A stretch of DNA of 64,000 nucleotides from Pezizomycotina sp. ARF18 (taxonomy: Eukaryota > Ascomycota): assembly GCA_002224055.1 (NCBI GenBank), contig AZLU01000043.1, positions 172,895-236,894 of the forward strand, written 5' to 3'. Shown one piece after another: positions 35,417-46,469 of this stretch (position 1 is the first letter of the stretch; every line of letters starts with the position of its first letter). The notes beneath the pieces were generated by a model. That model saw only the letters and a list, made by a program, of their open reading frames with translations, did no database searches and was not told the DNA's origin. A program made the translations under genes and the position numbers.

Positions 35417-35988
35417 TCCCATACAAAAGTATGATTTTTGCACTTTTTCAATCAATAATAACGCAACAACGACCGCATAAAATTAGCTAAAACTTAAACA
35501 TGTTATATATATATCGTAAACTAATACATATTAAAATTTTAAAAAATCCGTTAAAGTTTATACGTGATAATATTATATTTTATATATTTTTAAAACACGC
35601 ACTTCACGCACTTTTATATATAAAATACCCGAAATTGCACGAAAATCGTGCGATTTTAAATAGTTAAAATGTAAAATAATATATATAGCCTAATTTGGGA
35701 CGAATCTTTTTAAAATTTAAATATGTGTTAGATTAATATATAATCTATAGTATATTTTAATTTTATAAGTTTTTATGAAAATTGACGTTAAATATAAGTT
35801 TAAAAATAATATAGATTTTTTTATATATAAAATTTTAAAAAATAATATAAAATTTAATACTTGATAGAATTTTATAAAATTTTAGTATGTTACTATCATA
35901 TATATAATAAACGTAAATTTTCAATTTATAAAAATCGGATAATAATTGACTGAGTTATCGATGATTTAAGATATTGTAGAACTCTGAA

Positions 35989-36035
35989 GAAATTGCCGTT
36001 TTAGGTAAGTGTCCCAACAATTATGTCACTGACTG
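35989..36035 (-). repeat. Right terminal inverted repeat of the TA-flanked element
   Basis: Inverse partner of 35371-35416, followed directly by the TA target duplication. Confidence 0.85.
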
Positions 36036-37024
36036 TAAGTACGCCGATGTAAGGGATACACATGACAGCCATAGCGGTAAATTCTTGCACTGGTATGGTA
36101 AAGTAGTCGCCCATGTACGGCATGTACAGGTACGGAACACTCTGTAATGATATTCCGACGTCCAAATCCCGGCGAGCTTGGCTACATTCACGAACCGAGC
36201 CCGAAAATTAGCGCGGCGCGATCAGCCGCTTGCGGTCGACGTTTTTGCGTTGGGCGAGGATAAAAACGGGAGGATATAAACTACGAGTTATCAGCCACGG
36301 TGCCTGCAGAGGAAAAAAAAATATCATACTTATTGCGTCGGTAAGGATATGCGGGAGCATATTTACGATGTAGAAATGGTGTCCCGATCTTGCACGGGCG
36401 GCCAAATGGTACGCCATGCCGCCAGTTCTTATACAGGGTAGGCAGTTAAAGAACTCATAGCAGACATGCTGTACGAAACCTTAAGCTAGGAGGAACCAGG
36501 TGACATGAACGAGTACCATAAGCGACGGTTGGCTTGCTTCGGCGATAACTCCATATAATAAACAGCAGGAGCGCGCACTTGGTGCAATAGAGGCCAGGTT
36601 GGTAGAGCACAAATCCAAAGAATTCCCACTAGAACACGAAAAAAGTTATCAGCCAGCAGGATGCGCGAAGCAAATGAGGTTCACAGCTTTGTCTGAATTT
36701 CCCTGTACGATCATCCCTTTCCCAGCCGTGAATGTTGTAGTAGTTCACGAGCGCAGTCTGGTATATCTATAAAAGCCATACTGTGACAACGAAGTACTCG
36801 CACTGAGCCTGTATGTGGATAGCTGTGTAAGAGCCCATAGCAGTAGATTCGGACATATAGAACTGGGTATCAAGAAGAGTGTGACGATGAAAAGCGTGAT
36901 CGAGTCCACGATCTGTGGAGCATATTAGTCTTGAGTCAAAAAAAGTATTCAAGACTAGGAATTTGTAGGCTTGCGTTTTTATTTGATAGGCACCTAGACC
37001 ATGAGTGCTTCTATGGTATGACAA

Positions 37025-38526
37025 AAATATGGCAGGAAAGGTTTTGACGATCGTTGTCCGAGAGTATTCCTACGCGCGAAGGTGTAATTACTTATTCGAT
37101 CCAAGCTGGTTAAATCTGGTGTGCTGTCCCGGTGGACTTTTGACATGGGATACCCTGTCAGGATCGTGGGATGCTCATGGGGTTTACTCTATAACATTTT
37201 CCTGTCGATGGCACCAGCGAATCTGAAAAGTTACAAAATTTCAAGGAAAGCAGTTCGTTTCTTTTTAGTGGGAAAAGCCTTAAAGGTTGTCGTCCTTTGA
37301 ACATGGAAATTGCGCGATTCGCCCCGGTTTCTGCATCCGCTCGCAAACACACTGATCTCTCGCTATTCGGACCTTCGGCAAACTGAAAACAAGTAAACAA
37401 ATCCAGATGTGAAGAAAAATACCGCGGAGAATCGATAATCCACGAGCTGATCTGAGCGTTATAACAGTGTACCGCAGGTTCTCTCTAACATTATTATCCC
37501 CTCATGAAATTGACTGCGAATTGCTTTCCTGGCCCCCGAAAACTGAAAACGGAAATTCCGCATACCGAACAGCTTCCCAAAAGACGTTGAAATAAGCATG
37601 GGAAATTCGCAAAGCGCACTTCGTTTTTAGTGCGAATTTGTTATTCGCCGTTCGAAACAAAATTTCTGCAAGAAAAACACTTGTTACCTTCATCTTGGGT
37701 TAGTCTGGAGGAAAATTTACGAAAGAGTTACCGCAAGGAAAGTCGCTTTACGGTCATATTCAACTTTTTTACGGATGCTGAAAGCTTCTCTAGACGAGCC
37801 TCTGAGTGCAAGGCAAAGTTAACTTGGAAGTATCGTTCTTGTTTCCGAGTCTCTGCTCCGTCCCTAACCTCTTAAGGTAAATAAAATAGCCCGGTCAAAA
37901 GTGACAATCTTACGCCAATACTTCAGATTCGCGTATCCCGAATCATGAAAGGAGAAACAACCGGGCGATTTTGGACAGTGAGAATAGGGAATAGAGGGCC
38001 TTTGTACCCGAATGAGCGTATTCCAACCTCGGAGCGGTTTGATATTGCGGAAACCTGAGCCGCATGCGAAAATTTTTAGGCTTGGAGAGAATTGCTTAAA
38101 AACACCAAAGTTTCTCGAGTTATCTAACGGTGAGATTTGCCCTTTTTTTTTTTTTTTTTTTTAATAAATCATAAGTTGAACCATTAAGCCGATATCCAAA
38201 AGTGTTCTACAACTGTGTTAGTCTTTGAACCGCTGGTTACTATTTTACACTAGATAAAGTGTACCAATTCATAGAACAAAACATAACGGATAGATGATGG
38301 CACCCCGGTCGAGTCATCCGTATCATATCCGTCATTCTTGGAGTATAGGCCTATGGTTTTACCCAGTCGCCCGTAGAGGATTACGTATAGGATACACTCT
38401 ACGCAAACCAAATCTTCGATGCCGTATCGAGGCTTGATGAAAAAAGTTCAGAGTTTCAGTGCAGCAACTTCATGGTTTAGACCGAATAGAGATCCTTGGA
38501 CGGATCCTTGATTAGATATTGTGACA
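37025..38526. other. Gene-free stretch with T20 tract
   Basis: No supported gene. T20 tract at 38143-38162. Frames at 37158-37400 and 37630-37875 lack motifs and coding texture. Confidence 0.4.
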
Positions 38527-39648
38527 TTAAAGAAAGCACTTCCCTCTTCCTAATCTAATACGGCAAACCCTGGCTACAGCAGCACCTGCTCCAAACGCAG
38601 ACGCAATAGTAACAAAACTCGACAAGGCAAATTGCTAACACCGCTGATCCCGTGCCCGGAAGTGCAACCACCGGCAATTCTAGATCCGAGCATCGTGAAC
38701 CCTCCAATGCTCCCCAGGGTGGCAGCGGTACCTCCGTCGAAACAAATGAGGAAAGCCGAAATAAACGCCCGAGACCCCACGAGTATACCTAGAGAGAACA
38801 AAATGGCGCTGGTTTCCGGTGTATTCCTACCCCTTAGGCGGTCTATGACCCGCTAACCAGAACCAGAACCAGTCTCCAGCATCCTGGTACGATCCGGATA
38901 CGCTCACCATTGCGCGGCGGGTAAGTATGGAGAACAGCTGTGCGGCGCCGATAAGTAAGCCCCGAGACCGGATCCCCGCTGACCTGTAAGGACGACCATA
39001 GCACCAACGGCAGCAGCGCACATCGTTTCGAATCCCACCAATACGGCTAGCTGCGAAACACCCAGCGCTTCTGCGCTGTGACAGTATGCACCTCTGTACC
39101 CCTACCTCCAACCTTTACCGATCCATTGCTGGCGTTTTTAGTCGAGATGTTTGCGCTAATCGTGGTTTGAGAACGCCAGACCATACTATTCCCGCACTAG
39201 CGCCCCGACGAGAGCGTAGTAACCCGTTTTGATCCGATGGCCATTGTGAGAGTACTGTGCTGGACAAGCGCCTGATAGTGCCATACTGCTCCGAGCAATG
39301 CACCTCCAACGATATTACCGTCGAAACGGAGAACCAGCCGATTGTCTGAGCTTGCCGAGGGCGGGGGTGGCGTATCCTACTCGTTGGGCAACTGTTGCGA
39401 TTACACTATAATATGTTCAAATTAGCATTATTATTAATAAGAACTAGGTGTGGTAATCGACTATGGATGATCCTCCTTTGATGTTCCGCGCTTTTTGATT
39501 CACTCACGCGCTAGTTGCTGTAGCGGTTAAAAAGGCCTCGAACATATGAAAATTGGTGAATTTAGCTGCGATGTGATTATGGAAGCTGAGAAACGCCTGA
39601 GGCGGTCAACGCCGCACCGAACGTAGCACCAACCAGAAGAGCGTCCAT
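38527..39648 (-). CDS. YeeE/YedE-family sulfur (thiosulfate) transporter, frame broken
   Basis: A multi-helix plasma-membrane transporter of the YeeE/YedE family, whose bacterial member TsuA imports thiosulfate. ATG 39648 (MDALLVGATFGAALTASGVS), FHMFEAFLTATATSA, then a GTGAGTG donor (39507) and an acceptor after GCTAAT..TATAG (about 39406): a clean 102-base intron. Then VIATVAQRVGY, GNIVGGALLG, MALSGACPAQYSH, TGYYALVGALV, GIVWSGVLKP, LIGAAQLFSILT, LFSLGILVGSRAFISAFLI and the diagnostic GGCTSGHGISGVS, ending SFVTIASAFGAGAAVARV and a short basic tail at 38527. Both cysteine sites typical of the family (SGAC and GGCTSGHG) are present. At least six single-base shifts break the frame, although the family is otherwise well conserved. 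Confidence 0.8.
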
Positions 39649-41223
39649 GACTTATTCGCAGACGGAGTTTTTTTTCGATATAGCTGATGCGAGATGGAAA
39701 TGGGATTTGTTCCAATTTGCTGGTCCACGAATGCAACCCTATATATCTATATGCATACTAGTGTATTAATCAAACAGCCACCTTTCAGTTTATATATAAA
39801 ATCCCTATACGCTTTCTTTGATCTAACCTCTTGAGTCTTGCCCCTTGCCTTTCTACTAAACAAACAGTTTGTTTATCATCCACCCACAAGAGAGTTTCGG
39901 TTAATTTCCATCCCTCCGTTTCCCGCAACTCCTTTTCAGAAGGAGGAAACTGCTCTAATTGGGCTGATATTCGTATCGGCGCTCAAGCAAATTGCGTTGT
40001 GGGGCAAGACTGATATCATTGAATACTAATCATTGGATTTGCATTACTGGAATCCTTTAATCTCCTTGATTACTATTCCGTAAATTTGGATGACTCTCCA
40101 TCTACGACCTCAAAAAGAGTTCTTATAACAAGTATTAACAACGCCCTACGGTATCTAAACTCTTTCTCGTTAGATAGACGAATACAATCCCTTGTTCAAG
40201 GTTCGAGAAAGAGCAAGGGGCGGCGGTTCTGCAGCATTGCCGGGTCCCAGTTTTCAAGGATTTCTCCGAAATATAACGCTACAAATATCGGGAGATGTTA
40301 TAGCTTCCTCGCTGTCAAACCTACCGCAGATCTATATCAGTATCGGCAAACTCAGTAATCATATATTGTTATATCGTGTCTCGCGATTGTCCTAAATTTC
40401 GACGGTTAGTGTTCCGAAATCAAATATCCTCTCCTCCGCGTTTTCAAATATAATTCGATGGAAATTCCAAAACGCAGAGACGCCAAGCTCCAAAGGATAG
40501 AGTCTTTGTCTCCTTATTTGTAGGATAGGAACCTCGGCATTCCGAAGGCGCGATTTACTTCCTAAATGGTATAACGCTTTGATCCTTCTATAGAATGCAA
40601 GGAAACGATGAATGAGATATCGTGATAGCTATGGAAATCCACGAAGGTACCGCCTGGTGATTCTAGTAGTTAATTGCAATACAAGAGAAAGGATCCTCGG
40701 TTTCCCGAGAAAATATCCAAGGGTTCAAGTATCCTTAACAAGCTTACCTCTCACAATTCTAACAATGATCTCTTGGCCAGCATTGCATCGTTTAACAGTT
40801 ATATCTATATTTATGTCGTAAAAGACGATATAGCCTAAACTAGCTTGAAACCTTGGATGGCTGCATGAGGTAATATCACTATAATTAGTCCCCATTGGTC
40901 AATCACTGTAAGACGATGAGATAGCGGTGCTTCCGAGTCCGCTCGGTCTCCTGCAGAGAAATTTTTTTCCTGGACAGTTCTGAGCATCACGGCTAGCAGC
41001 CTTTCTAACTCGGGAAATGTGGCAACTAAAAGTAGCAAACTTCCTTAAGAAGCTATCGTAACGCGGCTTAGGTTCATGGAAGCTGTTGGTTTCAATAATC
41101 GCTGCGCATATTAGCTCTCATGAGATGTTTTACACTTTGTGTTTTTATAGATATGGTTTGAGAACGAACAGCAAGAATATTCGCGTCTACCGCCCTTAAA
41201 GGGGGAAATTGAAGCGTAAGTAG
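39649..41223. other. Gene-free stretch
   Basis: Several short frames (39831-40013, 40086-40358, 40612-40821) but none with a motif or supporting context. Confidence 0.4.
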
Positions 41224-41720
41224 ATGGAATGTGACGAGGAAGTGGATGATGAAGAGGAAGAAGGAGACGAGGAGCAGGAAGTGGAGGAACCGCGTGAAAT
41301 GGACGTGCTAGGTAACATAGTGGCGCAACGGCTGTCATCGCTAGTACGTTTCGAGCTTGCGAAGGCGCGGATGGAGTCGAAGCTTCGACAACCCGCTACT
41401 CAACGGAATGAGAAGGTGGAGGAATCCTTGTTGTATTACTTGGATGATATGGATGATACAGTGCTACTTAGGGATGCTTTACTTCCGTCTTCTCATCTGA
41501 GTCAGCACGGTGTACAGAAGACGTACCGCGATCATCGAGAGCCGCGAAACAGGGAAACGGATCAAGTACACCAACCAAAAAAGGCAACTCCATTGACCAA
41601 TTTTCGAATCTTTACGCGTTAGCGAACAGCGAAAGTCCGCTCCTAAAAGGTCGTTGCTCGACTAAAGGCTTCCTCGAAATTCCCTTGAAGCCTCCAGCAA
41701 GGAAAGCGACCAACCCGTGA
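41224..41720 (+). CDS. Hypothetical acidic protein
   Basis: ATG 41224 opens a very acidic N-terminus (MECDEEVDDEEEEGDEEQEV) followed by LGNIVAQRLSSLVRFELAKA and EESLLYYLDDMDDTVLLRDA. The 132-codon frame ends at 41622, but after an A6 run near 41580 the adjacent frame continues plausibly (KGNSIDQFSNLYALANSESP, PLKPPARKATNP) to about 41720, consistent with one missing A. No signal peptide or domain is recognised. The acidic start suggests a nuclear or chromatin protein, but that is a guess. Confidence 0.4.
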
Positions 41721-42709
41721 CTCGAACACCTCCTGTGAAACAGCTCACTACAGTAAGAGTCTACAAACAGGGATCCGGAGCTTAGCTTAAGCGCACAGAA
41801 GATGAGCGAGTCTTTATAGGCCATGCGGTTCCCTGAAGACCAAGAAATGGTGATTATTAAGAACTTGAAGAAGGATGGGTTGGAAATTGAACAGTAGGTA
41901 CCCAATACTCATTCGAGGAGCAAAATTTCCCTCTTCGCGCTAATATTATACCTTTGCCTAAGCATTGGATTGTGAAGGCAGAGGATAGATCTCACATTAC
42001 AAACCTCCAAGCTCCCCAAAAGGGAAGAACTGATTAGCCCGAAGCGGTTCTGTCACATGATCGGAAGCGGGCCTGTTCGGGTTCTTGAATTTTTTTTTTG
42101 AATTTTTTTCTGAAGCAGATAAAGGACTTCCCGCCGAAACTAGCGCTGGGAGAGGTCTCCTTGTGAATTTCCACTTCCTCCTTTCATGCTTCGGGCTTTA
42201 ATATCTAGAAGGCGGATATGCAATGAGGTACGATTTCGCAAACGCGCAATTACGAGAAAAAAAAAAAAAAAAGAGAGAGAGAAAGAGAGAGAATCAGCAA
42301 TGAAACTACGTCTTTGCCGGTGGCTTTAAGCGTGAAAAATGAATTGCTGCTAAAACGCCATGCTTTATATCGAACTTATAGGCTCCACAGTTAATGAAAA
42401 TTTGGATAAATAGTTGTACCACCATAGAGAACTGGTCTATTGATCTAGTCTACAAGTAGAATATGAAGCAAAGCAACACTTTTGAACTCCACCAGCCCTT
42501 CTGTAGTCTATATACCTTTGCGCAAGAAATTGAAAACCGCAGGAATTCAATCCATAAAACCGAAGCCTTGGCACCATTTAGAGCGATAAGCGACTACACG
42601 AGAGGGCGAAGCCGTGGTTGTTAAGCGGCAGGATGTTCGAAACATGCTGATACTATCGGGTGAGCGCATTCTCTGGCTTTCGAGTCTCATAGCGTCTTGT
42701 GCCGGAATT
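41721..42709. other. Gene-free stretch
   Basis: No supported gene; an A16 tract followed by GA repeats lies at about 42257-42292. Confidence 0.4.
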
Positions 42710-43087
42710 TTAGAAAGCCACGGCACCAGACACTCTCAGGTTAGATCCTAAGAATAGCAAAATCGATTAGCGTAATTCTCAGACAAAACATATCAAGAAC
42801 AAGAATATGTACCGGAAGTGCTTAAACGGATCCTGCCTCCTGTTCGAATCGAAGGCAAACTGCTGGCAGTTCCAGTCGTGGAAGAATGCGCACAGGCAGT
42901 TGTTGACCCGGTAGCTCAGAACATGGTCTGCCGTGCCGGCTTCGAAGTTGGTGCAGGACATCGGCGGTCCATGTGGGGAGGCACCCTTCTTCTGCCACTG
43001 GGTCCTTACCTCGGTGTTCCCATACTGCGCCCACTGTATCTCCGTAGAGGTCATCGGTATTAAGTTTAAAAGAAAGTTCATAAGCAA
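42710..43087 (-). CDS. Small Cys-containing, probably secreted protein
   Basis: ATG 43087 (or 43081/43054) gives a short hydrophobic start (MNFLLNLIP) and then TSTEIQWAQYGNTEVRTQWQ, PMSCTNFEAG, RVNNCLCAFFHDWNCQQFAF. The GC-rich third positions mark this as the coding frame. A donor near 42812 (GTACAT) and an acceptor after GCTAAT..TTCTTAG near 42748 define a 65-base intron. The last exon reads SNLRVSGAVAF and stops at 42710, after a one-base frame mismatch at the junction. Four cysteines. Such short proteins are typical fungal effectors or secreted hydrophilic proteins. The signal peptide is not convincing, so the N-terminus may lie in another exon. Confidence 0.4.
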
Positions 43088-43600
43088 ACGAAGTTGAAGA
43101 TTTGCAGGCTACTCGCAGTGTTTGTTACTGAAGTATTGAGATATTTTCGCTGTGAATGAAAGTCCGAATGATGATGAAGTTTAGGCCTTTAGGAAAGAGA
43201 AAGAATTTCTTTTTAAAAAAAAAAAAAAAAAAAAAAGAAAGAAAGAAAGAGAAATAACCGCAAAAAAATAGACGCGCGCTTGAATTATTTCCATTTAAAA
43301 ATACTTAAGCAAAGATAAACAACTCCTCACGAACAACGCTCGATCCCTAGCAGCGCAGCTTATTATAATTTCGACTTGAAACTAGTCAGGTCTATATGTA
43401 ATGCTACATAATTATATTTAGAATAATATTCATGGTTAATTGAGAGGGAGTTTGTACGATGAATTAATTACATTATGCGACAAGCAGGTGCGTCTACCGG
43501 TAGTGGGTATTTATGCTGAAGAGCCAAGCCATTAAGGCTATAGTCTATATCTTCTTCGATGAAAGAAATCCGGTGATTCTCCCGGGGCGACCATTGTACT
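43088..43600. other. Intergenic stretch with A21 tract
   Basis: A21 tract and GAAA repeat at about 43216-43252; otherwise AT-rich with no gene. Confidence 0.4.
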
Positions 43601-44378
43601 TTAAGCGCAGATGTAGGACGGGCTCGAACCTGTCGTCTGGCAGGTTCCACTTGCTGCATTGCGCACCCTTGCGGCACGGAGAGCCAGATGAGCCATCGAT
43701 ACAGACAGTTTGGGCAGGCAGAGATACGCCGCTCTTGTTAACAGCGGCAAATTTCGTACAAGTACCCATTGGCACAAATACCGCGACGTGCATGCTTCTC
43801 CATTCTGAACGGTCCTAGGGGACTGGCATGTAAACGTGCTCTGATCACACACATAACCCGTGGAGCAAGCGTACTTTTTGGCGGTTGTGCAGGTAGAGCA
43901 GTCTAAGTTGTCGCAGTGGTTAGTCGAGGGGTTACAGCTGTTACCGAGCGGCGGAGTGCGTACGCTGCAGGTATTCTTGAAGGAGCAAACGTATCCATCC
44001 TGGCAAGGTTTGAAGTACTACAGTACGCGTCTGTGCCACCACAAATACCCTGTGGTGAGCAGTACACGTTGTTGTTGCACAGGACTATCACCACCTGGGC
44101 CTCCGTGGCGTGCCCCCCACCGTTCGGTGAGCCGCCGCCTCTCTGGTCAGACCTCTGGGGACACAAAAATCTCCTAGATTAAGACCAGATACAGCGCATT
44201 TTCCATCGGTGCCTAGGTATCCAGTTGCACAATTTGAGAGGCCGTTGGGACAAGCGTAACCTGGGCCGCCACATATGGCCTGGTTGGGCTGCAGTTTATG
44301 TCCAATGTAGCGTCGCAGACTTGAGGAGGGTTTCGTCTGTGCCGTCGCCATTGTCGCAATATAGGCCAAAAGGAGCAT
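43601..44378 (-). CDS. Cysteine-rich secreted protein with repeated C-rich modules
   Basis: ATG 44378 gives a signal peptide (MLLLAYIATMATAQTK, likely cut after AQ). A longer start at 44441 is also in frame. The mature chain is a run of short Cys modules: VCDATLDINCSP, ICGGPGYACPNGLSNCATGY, GDFCVPR, NNNVYCSPQGICGG, DAYCSTS, PCQDGYVCSFKNTCSV, GNSCNPSTNHCDNLDCSTCT, YACSTGYVCDQSTFTCQS, GEACTSR, GSPCRKGAQCS, SGTCQTTGSSPSYICA, ending at 43601. The recurring G-x-x-C-x5-6-C spacing resembles Dickkopf-like fungal Cys-rich proteins. Five or so one-base shifts, several at C or G runs, separate the blocks while cysteine spacing is kept. Probably a cell-wall or apoplastic protein; function unknown. Confidence 0.6.
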
Positions 44379-44441
44379 CTCGCCGCCAGCGAAAAGGTGG
44401 AACCATGCTGGGGAGGCGCTGGCACTGGAACGAAGCAGCAA

Positions 44442-45123
44442 AGCTATATATTAAAAAAAAAAAAAAAAAAAACCAAAAAGAAAGAAAGAAAAAAAAAAAA
44501 AAAAAGACGGTAGAATGAGATATCGTCTATCGGAAATACAAACTGAGGCTGAATAGAATCAAATGCCTGGCCTTCAACCTAGGTGTTATCCAACTATGTT
44601 TCTCTAAATGAGATAGCATGCATTCAACAGGAATGCCTCGTGTTTCTATGTCACTGATCTCACCATTCACTATCACTCTGGGAAAGAAGGCTTATGAATC
44701 TGGATCGAACATCGTTAACTGATAAGCCTAAGATAAGTCTGAGATGAGTCTCCCACGCTAGAAGATCTTCGACGTGTGAACGGAGATCGGTGATATCTAC
44801 GTCTCTTCCACAGTATTAGGGTACCTAAGCGACCCGAGGAAACTCAAGTCGTGACTTTGATTTCTGGAGCGTAGAGATCAACGTGGTACCTTCTCGTAGC
44901 AACTGGATCTATAACGCACGAGAAATACATAGAACCAATAATCTCCCTCTAATCTAGCTAATTTACCGCTTCCTGAGGCAATTGCTAGTTTTACTATTTT
45001 GCTAATTTTAACAAAATCTAGAGGCAAAATAGGAAAATCTCTCACAATTATTCCTACAACTACAACCGTCGAAAACTCCAATAAAGAAGTGTTCATATAT
45101 TAACCGTCATCGATCACGACAAT
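44442..45123. other. A-tracts and gene-free stretch
   Basis: Two A tracts at about 44453-44472 and 44489-44505 with GAAA repeats. No supported gene; the 44878-45096 minus frame is AT-biased without motif. Confidence 0.4.
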
Positions 45124-46057
45124 ATGGAATCGAAAGCAGCCTCTAGCTGCCAGAACTGCTAGGCCCCTGCCCATTCGGGAATAAACGCTCGCTGTCCAAA
45201 GTCGACCTACATCCTCCGAGAGAAGGAAAGATTTCGACACCAACAAAATCCCAATCCACGCCGGTTCGAGCTAGGGAAGAGCGCTCAAAGCGGTCACTTG
45301 CGAGAACTGCTGGTAAAAAAAAACAAAAAATATTTCCTGATCATTGCAGCCAGTCGCAGCTTCTATAGAGGCAAAGAGCGGCTGAGGCAGGCTCGGGATT
45401 CCGATAGCCGGATTCTGGAAGAAGATTCTTGTGAAACATGGGTGGGACATTACGACGCCAGAGGTATCTCGATCACGAACGTGGGAACGCTGGACGTGAT
45501 GGCGAGCGAGACCGAGCCGAAGGGGCCTCAACTATCGCCATCCGACAATGGCCGACAAGAGCAAACGGCAATCGACGATACATCTCCGCTGATCGATTTT
45601 TCAGACACCGCGCCGCTCGACAACTATGTGGGCGAACGGTAATACATCAGCAACCGTCATCGCTATCGGACTTGGACTTTGCGCTGGGGTTCGGTACGAA
45701 TACCGCCGAAGCGGATGGCGAACTGTGGTCAAGAAAGACATATCGAAGCGGATATACGAGATGCGGGGGAGATTCGCGAACCAAGCCATCATTTCTCGTC
45801 GAAGCTCGAGGACCCGCGTCTGACTTTAACAGCACTGCAGGGACGGCCTTCGGTGGTAACAGTGAGATGGAAACTACTATAGGCGGTATCTTGTTCGAAA
45901 ACAAGTCCCTGATCGCACAAAATCAATCGTCAATTTCGCAGAACGAACAGTTAATAGTTCAACTCAATTGCTGCTTGCACAGAATGCTTTGCTGATGGCG
46001 TCACTGATGAAACAAAACGAAACTCTGCTAGAGCTTTTATCGAGGAGAAGCTCTTAA
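45124..46057 (+). pseudogene. CCHC zinc-knuckle/SIM/coiled-coil protein, copy H, decayed at the 5' end
   Basis: ATG 45124 (MESKAASSCQNC) is followed at once by TAG where other copies have Trp (TGG), then APAHSGINARCPKSTYILRE, giving a widened knuckle, and VTCENCW then a stop for knuckle 2. Downstream the text is well kept: SETEPKGPQLSPSDNG and SPLIDFSDTAP (SUMO-interaction-like) in one frame, SSLSDLDFALGFGTNTAEAD in the next, and an Asn/Gln/Leu coil (ENKSLIAQNQSSISQNEQLI, QLLLAQNALLMASLMKQNET, LLELLSRRSS) to the stop at 46057. Three frame changes. The C-terminus closely matches copy I (KQNETLLALLLKRD). Confidence 0.55.
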
Positions 46058-46469
46058 AGTATCCCCTATAGACTGACCCGGACATTTCCTTCTCCGATTT
46101 TATTTCAAGATGTACATATGTATATTGTCTATTCTAAATAGCAATGAAACTTGTCTCCACCGTTTTAAAGTTTGGTATGTTTCAAGCATGCCGCCGCCTG
46201 TTGGTCTGGTCTTTCGGACACAGGCAAGCTTCCGAAACCTCGTCTCAGACAACTACGCGCTCTTAATGTAGACCCGACTCTTCTGATTATCAGGGATATA
46301 TAGCCAGTGCCCGGTTGAGCGATCCTCGTATATAACTCCATATTCTATATGGTTATTTTATTTGATTTTTTACATTCTTACGCGCGCACAGCTAACCACC
46401 GAATCACTAGAATCCTCAGAGACGCACCATACGTGGATTCCTTGAAGCTTTACAATTATACTAAACGTG
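46058..46469. other. Intergenic region upstream of a secreted-protein gene
   Basis: No gene seen. Presumably promoter and leader of the gene starting at 46470. Confidence 0.35.

Larger units (their letters stand above)
35371..36035. mobile_element. TA-flanked Tc1/mariner-like non-autonomous element (665 bp)
   Basis: The element starts CAGTCAGTTGACATAATGTT and ends with the near-perfect inverse (..ACATTATTGTC-type match, last bases GTCACTGACTG). About 45 bases of each end align in inverted orientation with few differences, including GGGACACTT and CCTAAAACGGCA. It is flanked by TA on both sides (35369-35370 and 36036-36037), the hallmark target duplication of Tc1/mariner/pogo elements. The interior is very AT-rich with no transposase frame, so it is a MITE or a RIP-degraded deletion derivative. 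It lies inside a membrane-protein gene. Confidence 0.85.
35100..37010 (-). pseudogene. Multi-pass membrane protein gene (PTH11/Rhodopsin_fung-like), split by a transposon
   Basis: Minus strand, from high to low coordinates: CEYFVVTVWLL, NYYNIHGWERDDRTGKFRQS, FGFVLYQPGLYCTKCALLLF, ARARSGHHFYIVNMLPHILT continuing DAISMIFFFPLQAPWLIT, a basic loop, then FTAMAVMCIPYIGVL. At that point the 35371-36035 element interrupts. On its far side the frame resumes with a cytosolic-type tail (ERVFSTIIGKSRADRTKAAA, VVEEPDEIYKDKPRAEIWRL). The YIVNMLPHILTDA..PL block resembles the fifth-helix region of fungal rhodopsin-like receptors; that family call is tentative. Insertion plus several shifts makes it a pseudogene. 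Exact ends are approximate. Confidence 0.45.

Noticed and set aside
35100-37010. Lipid-translocating RTA1-type exporter
   Set aside because: The spacing of the HFYIVNMLPHILTDA block fits fungal rhodopsin-like receptors better than RTA1 proteins; neither is certain.
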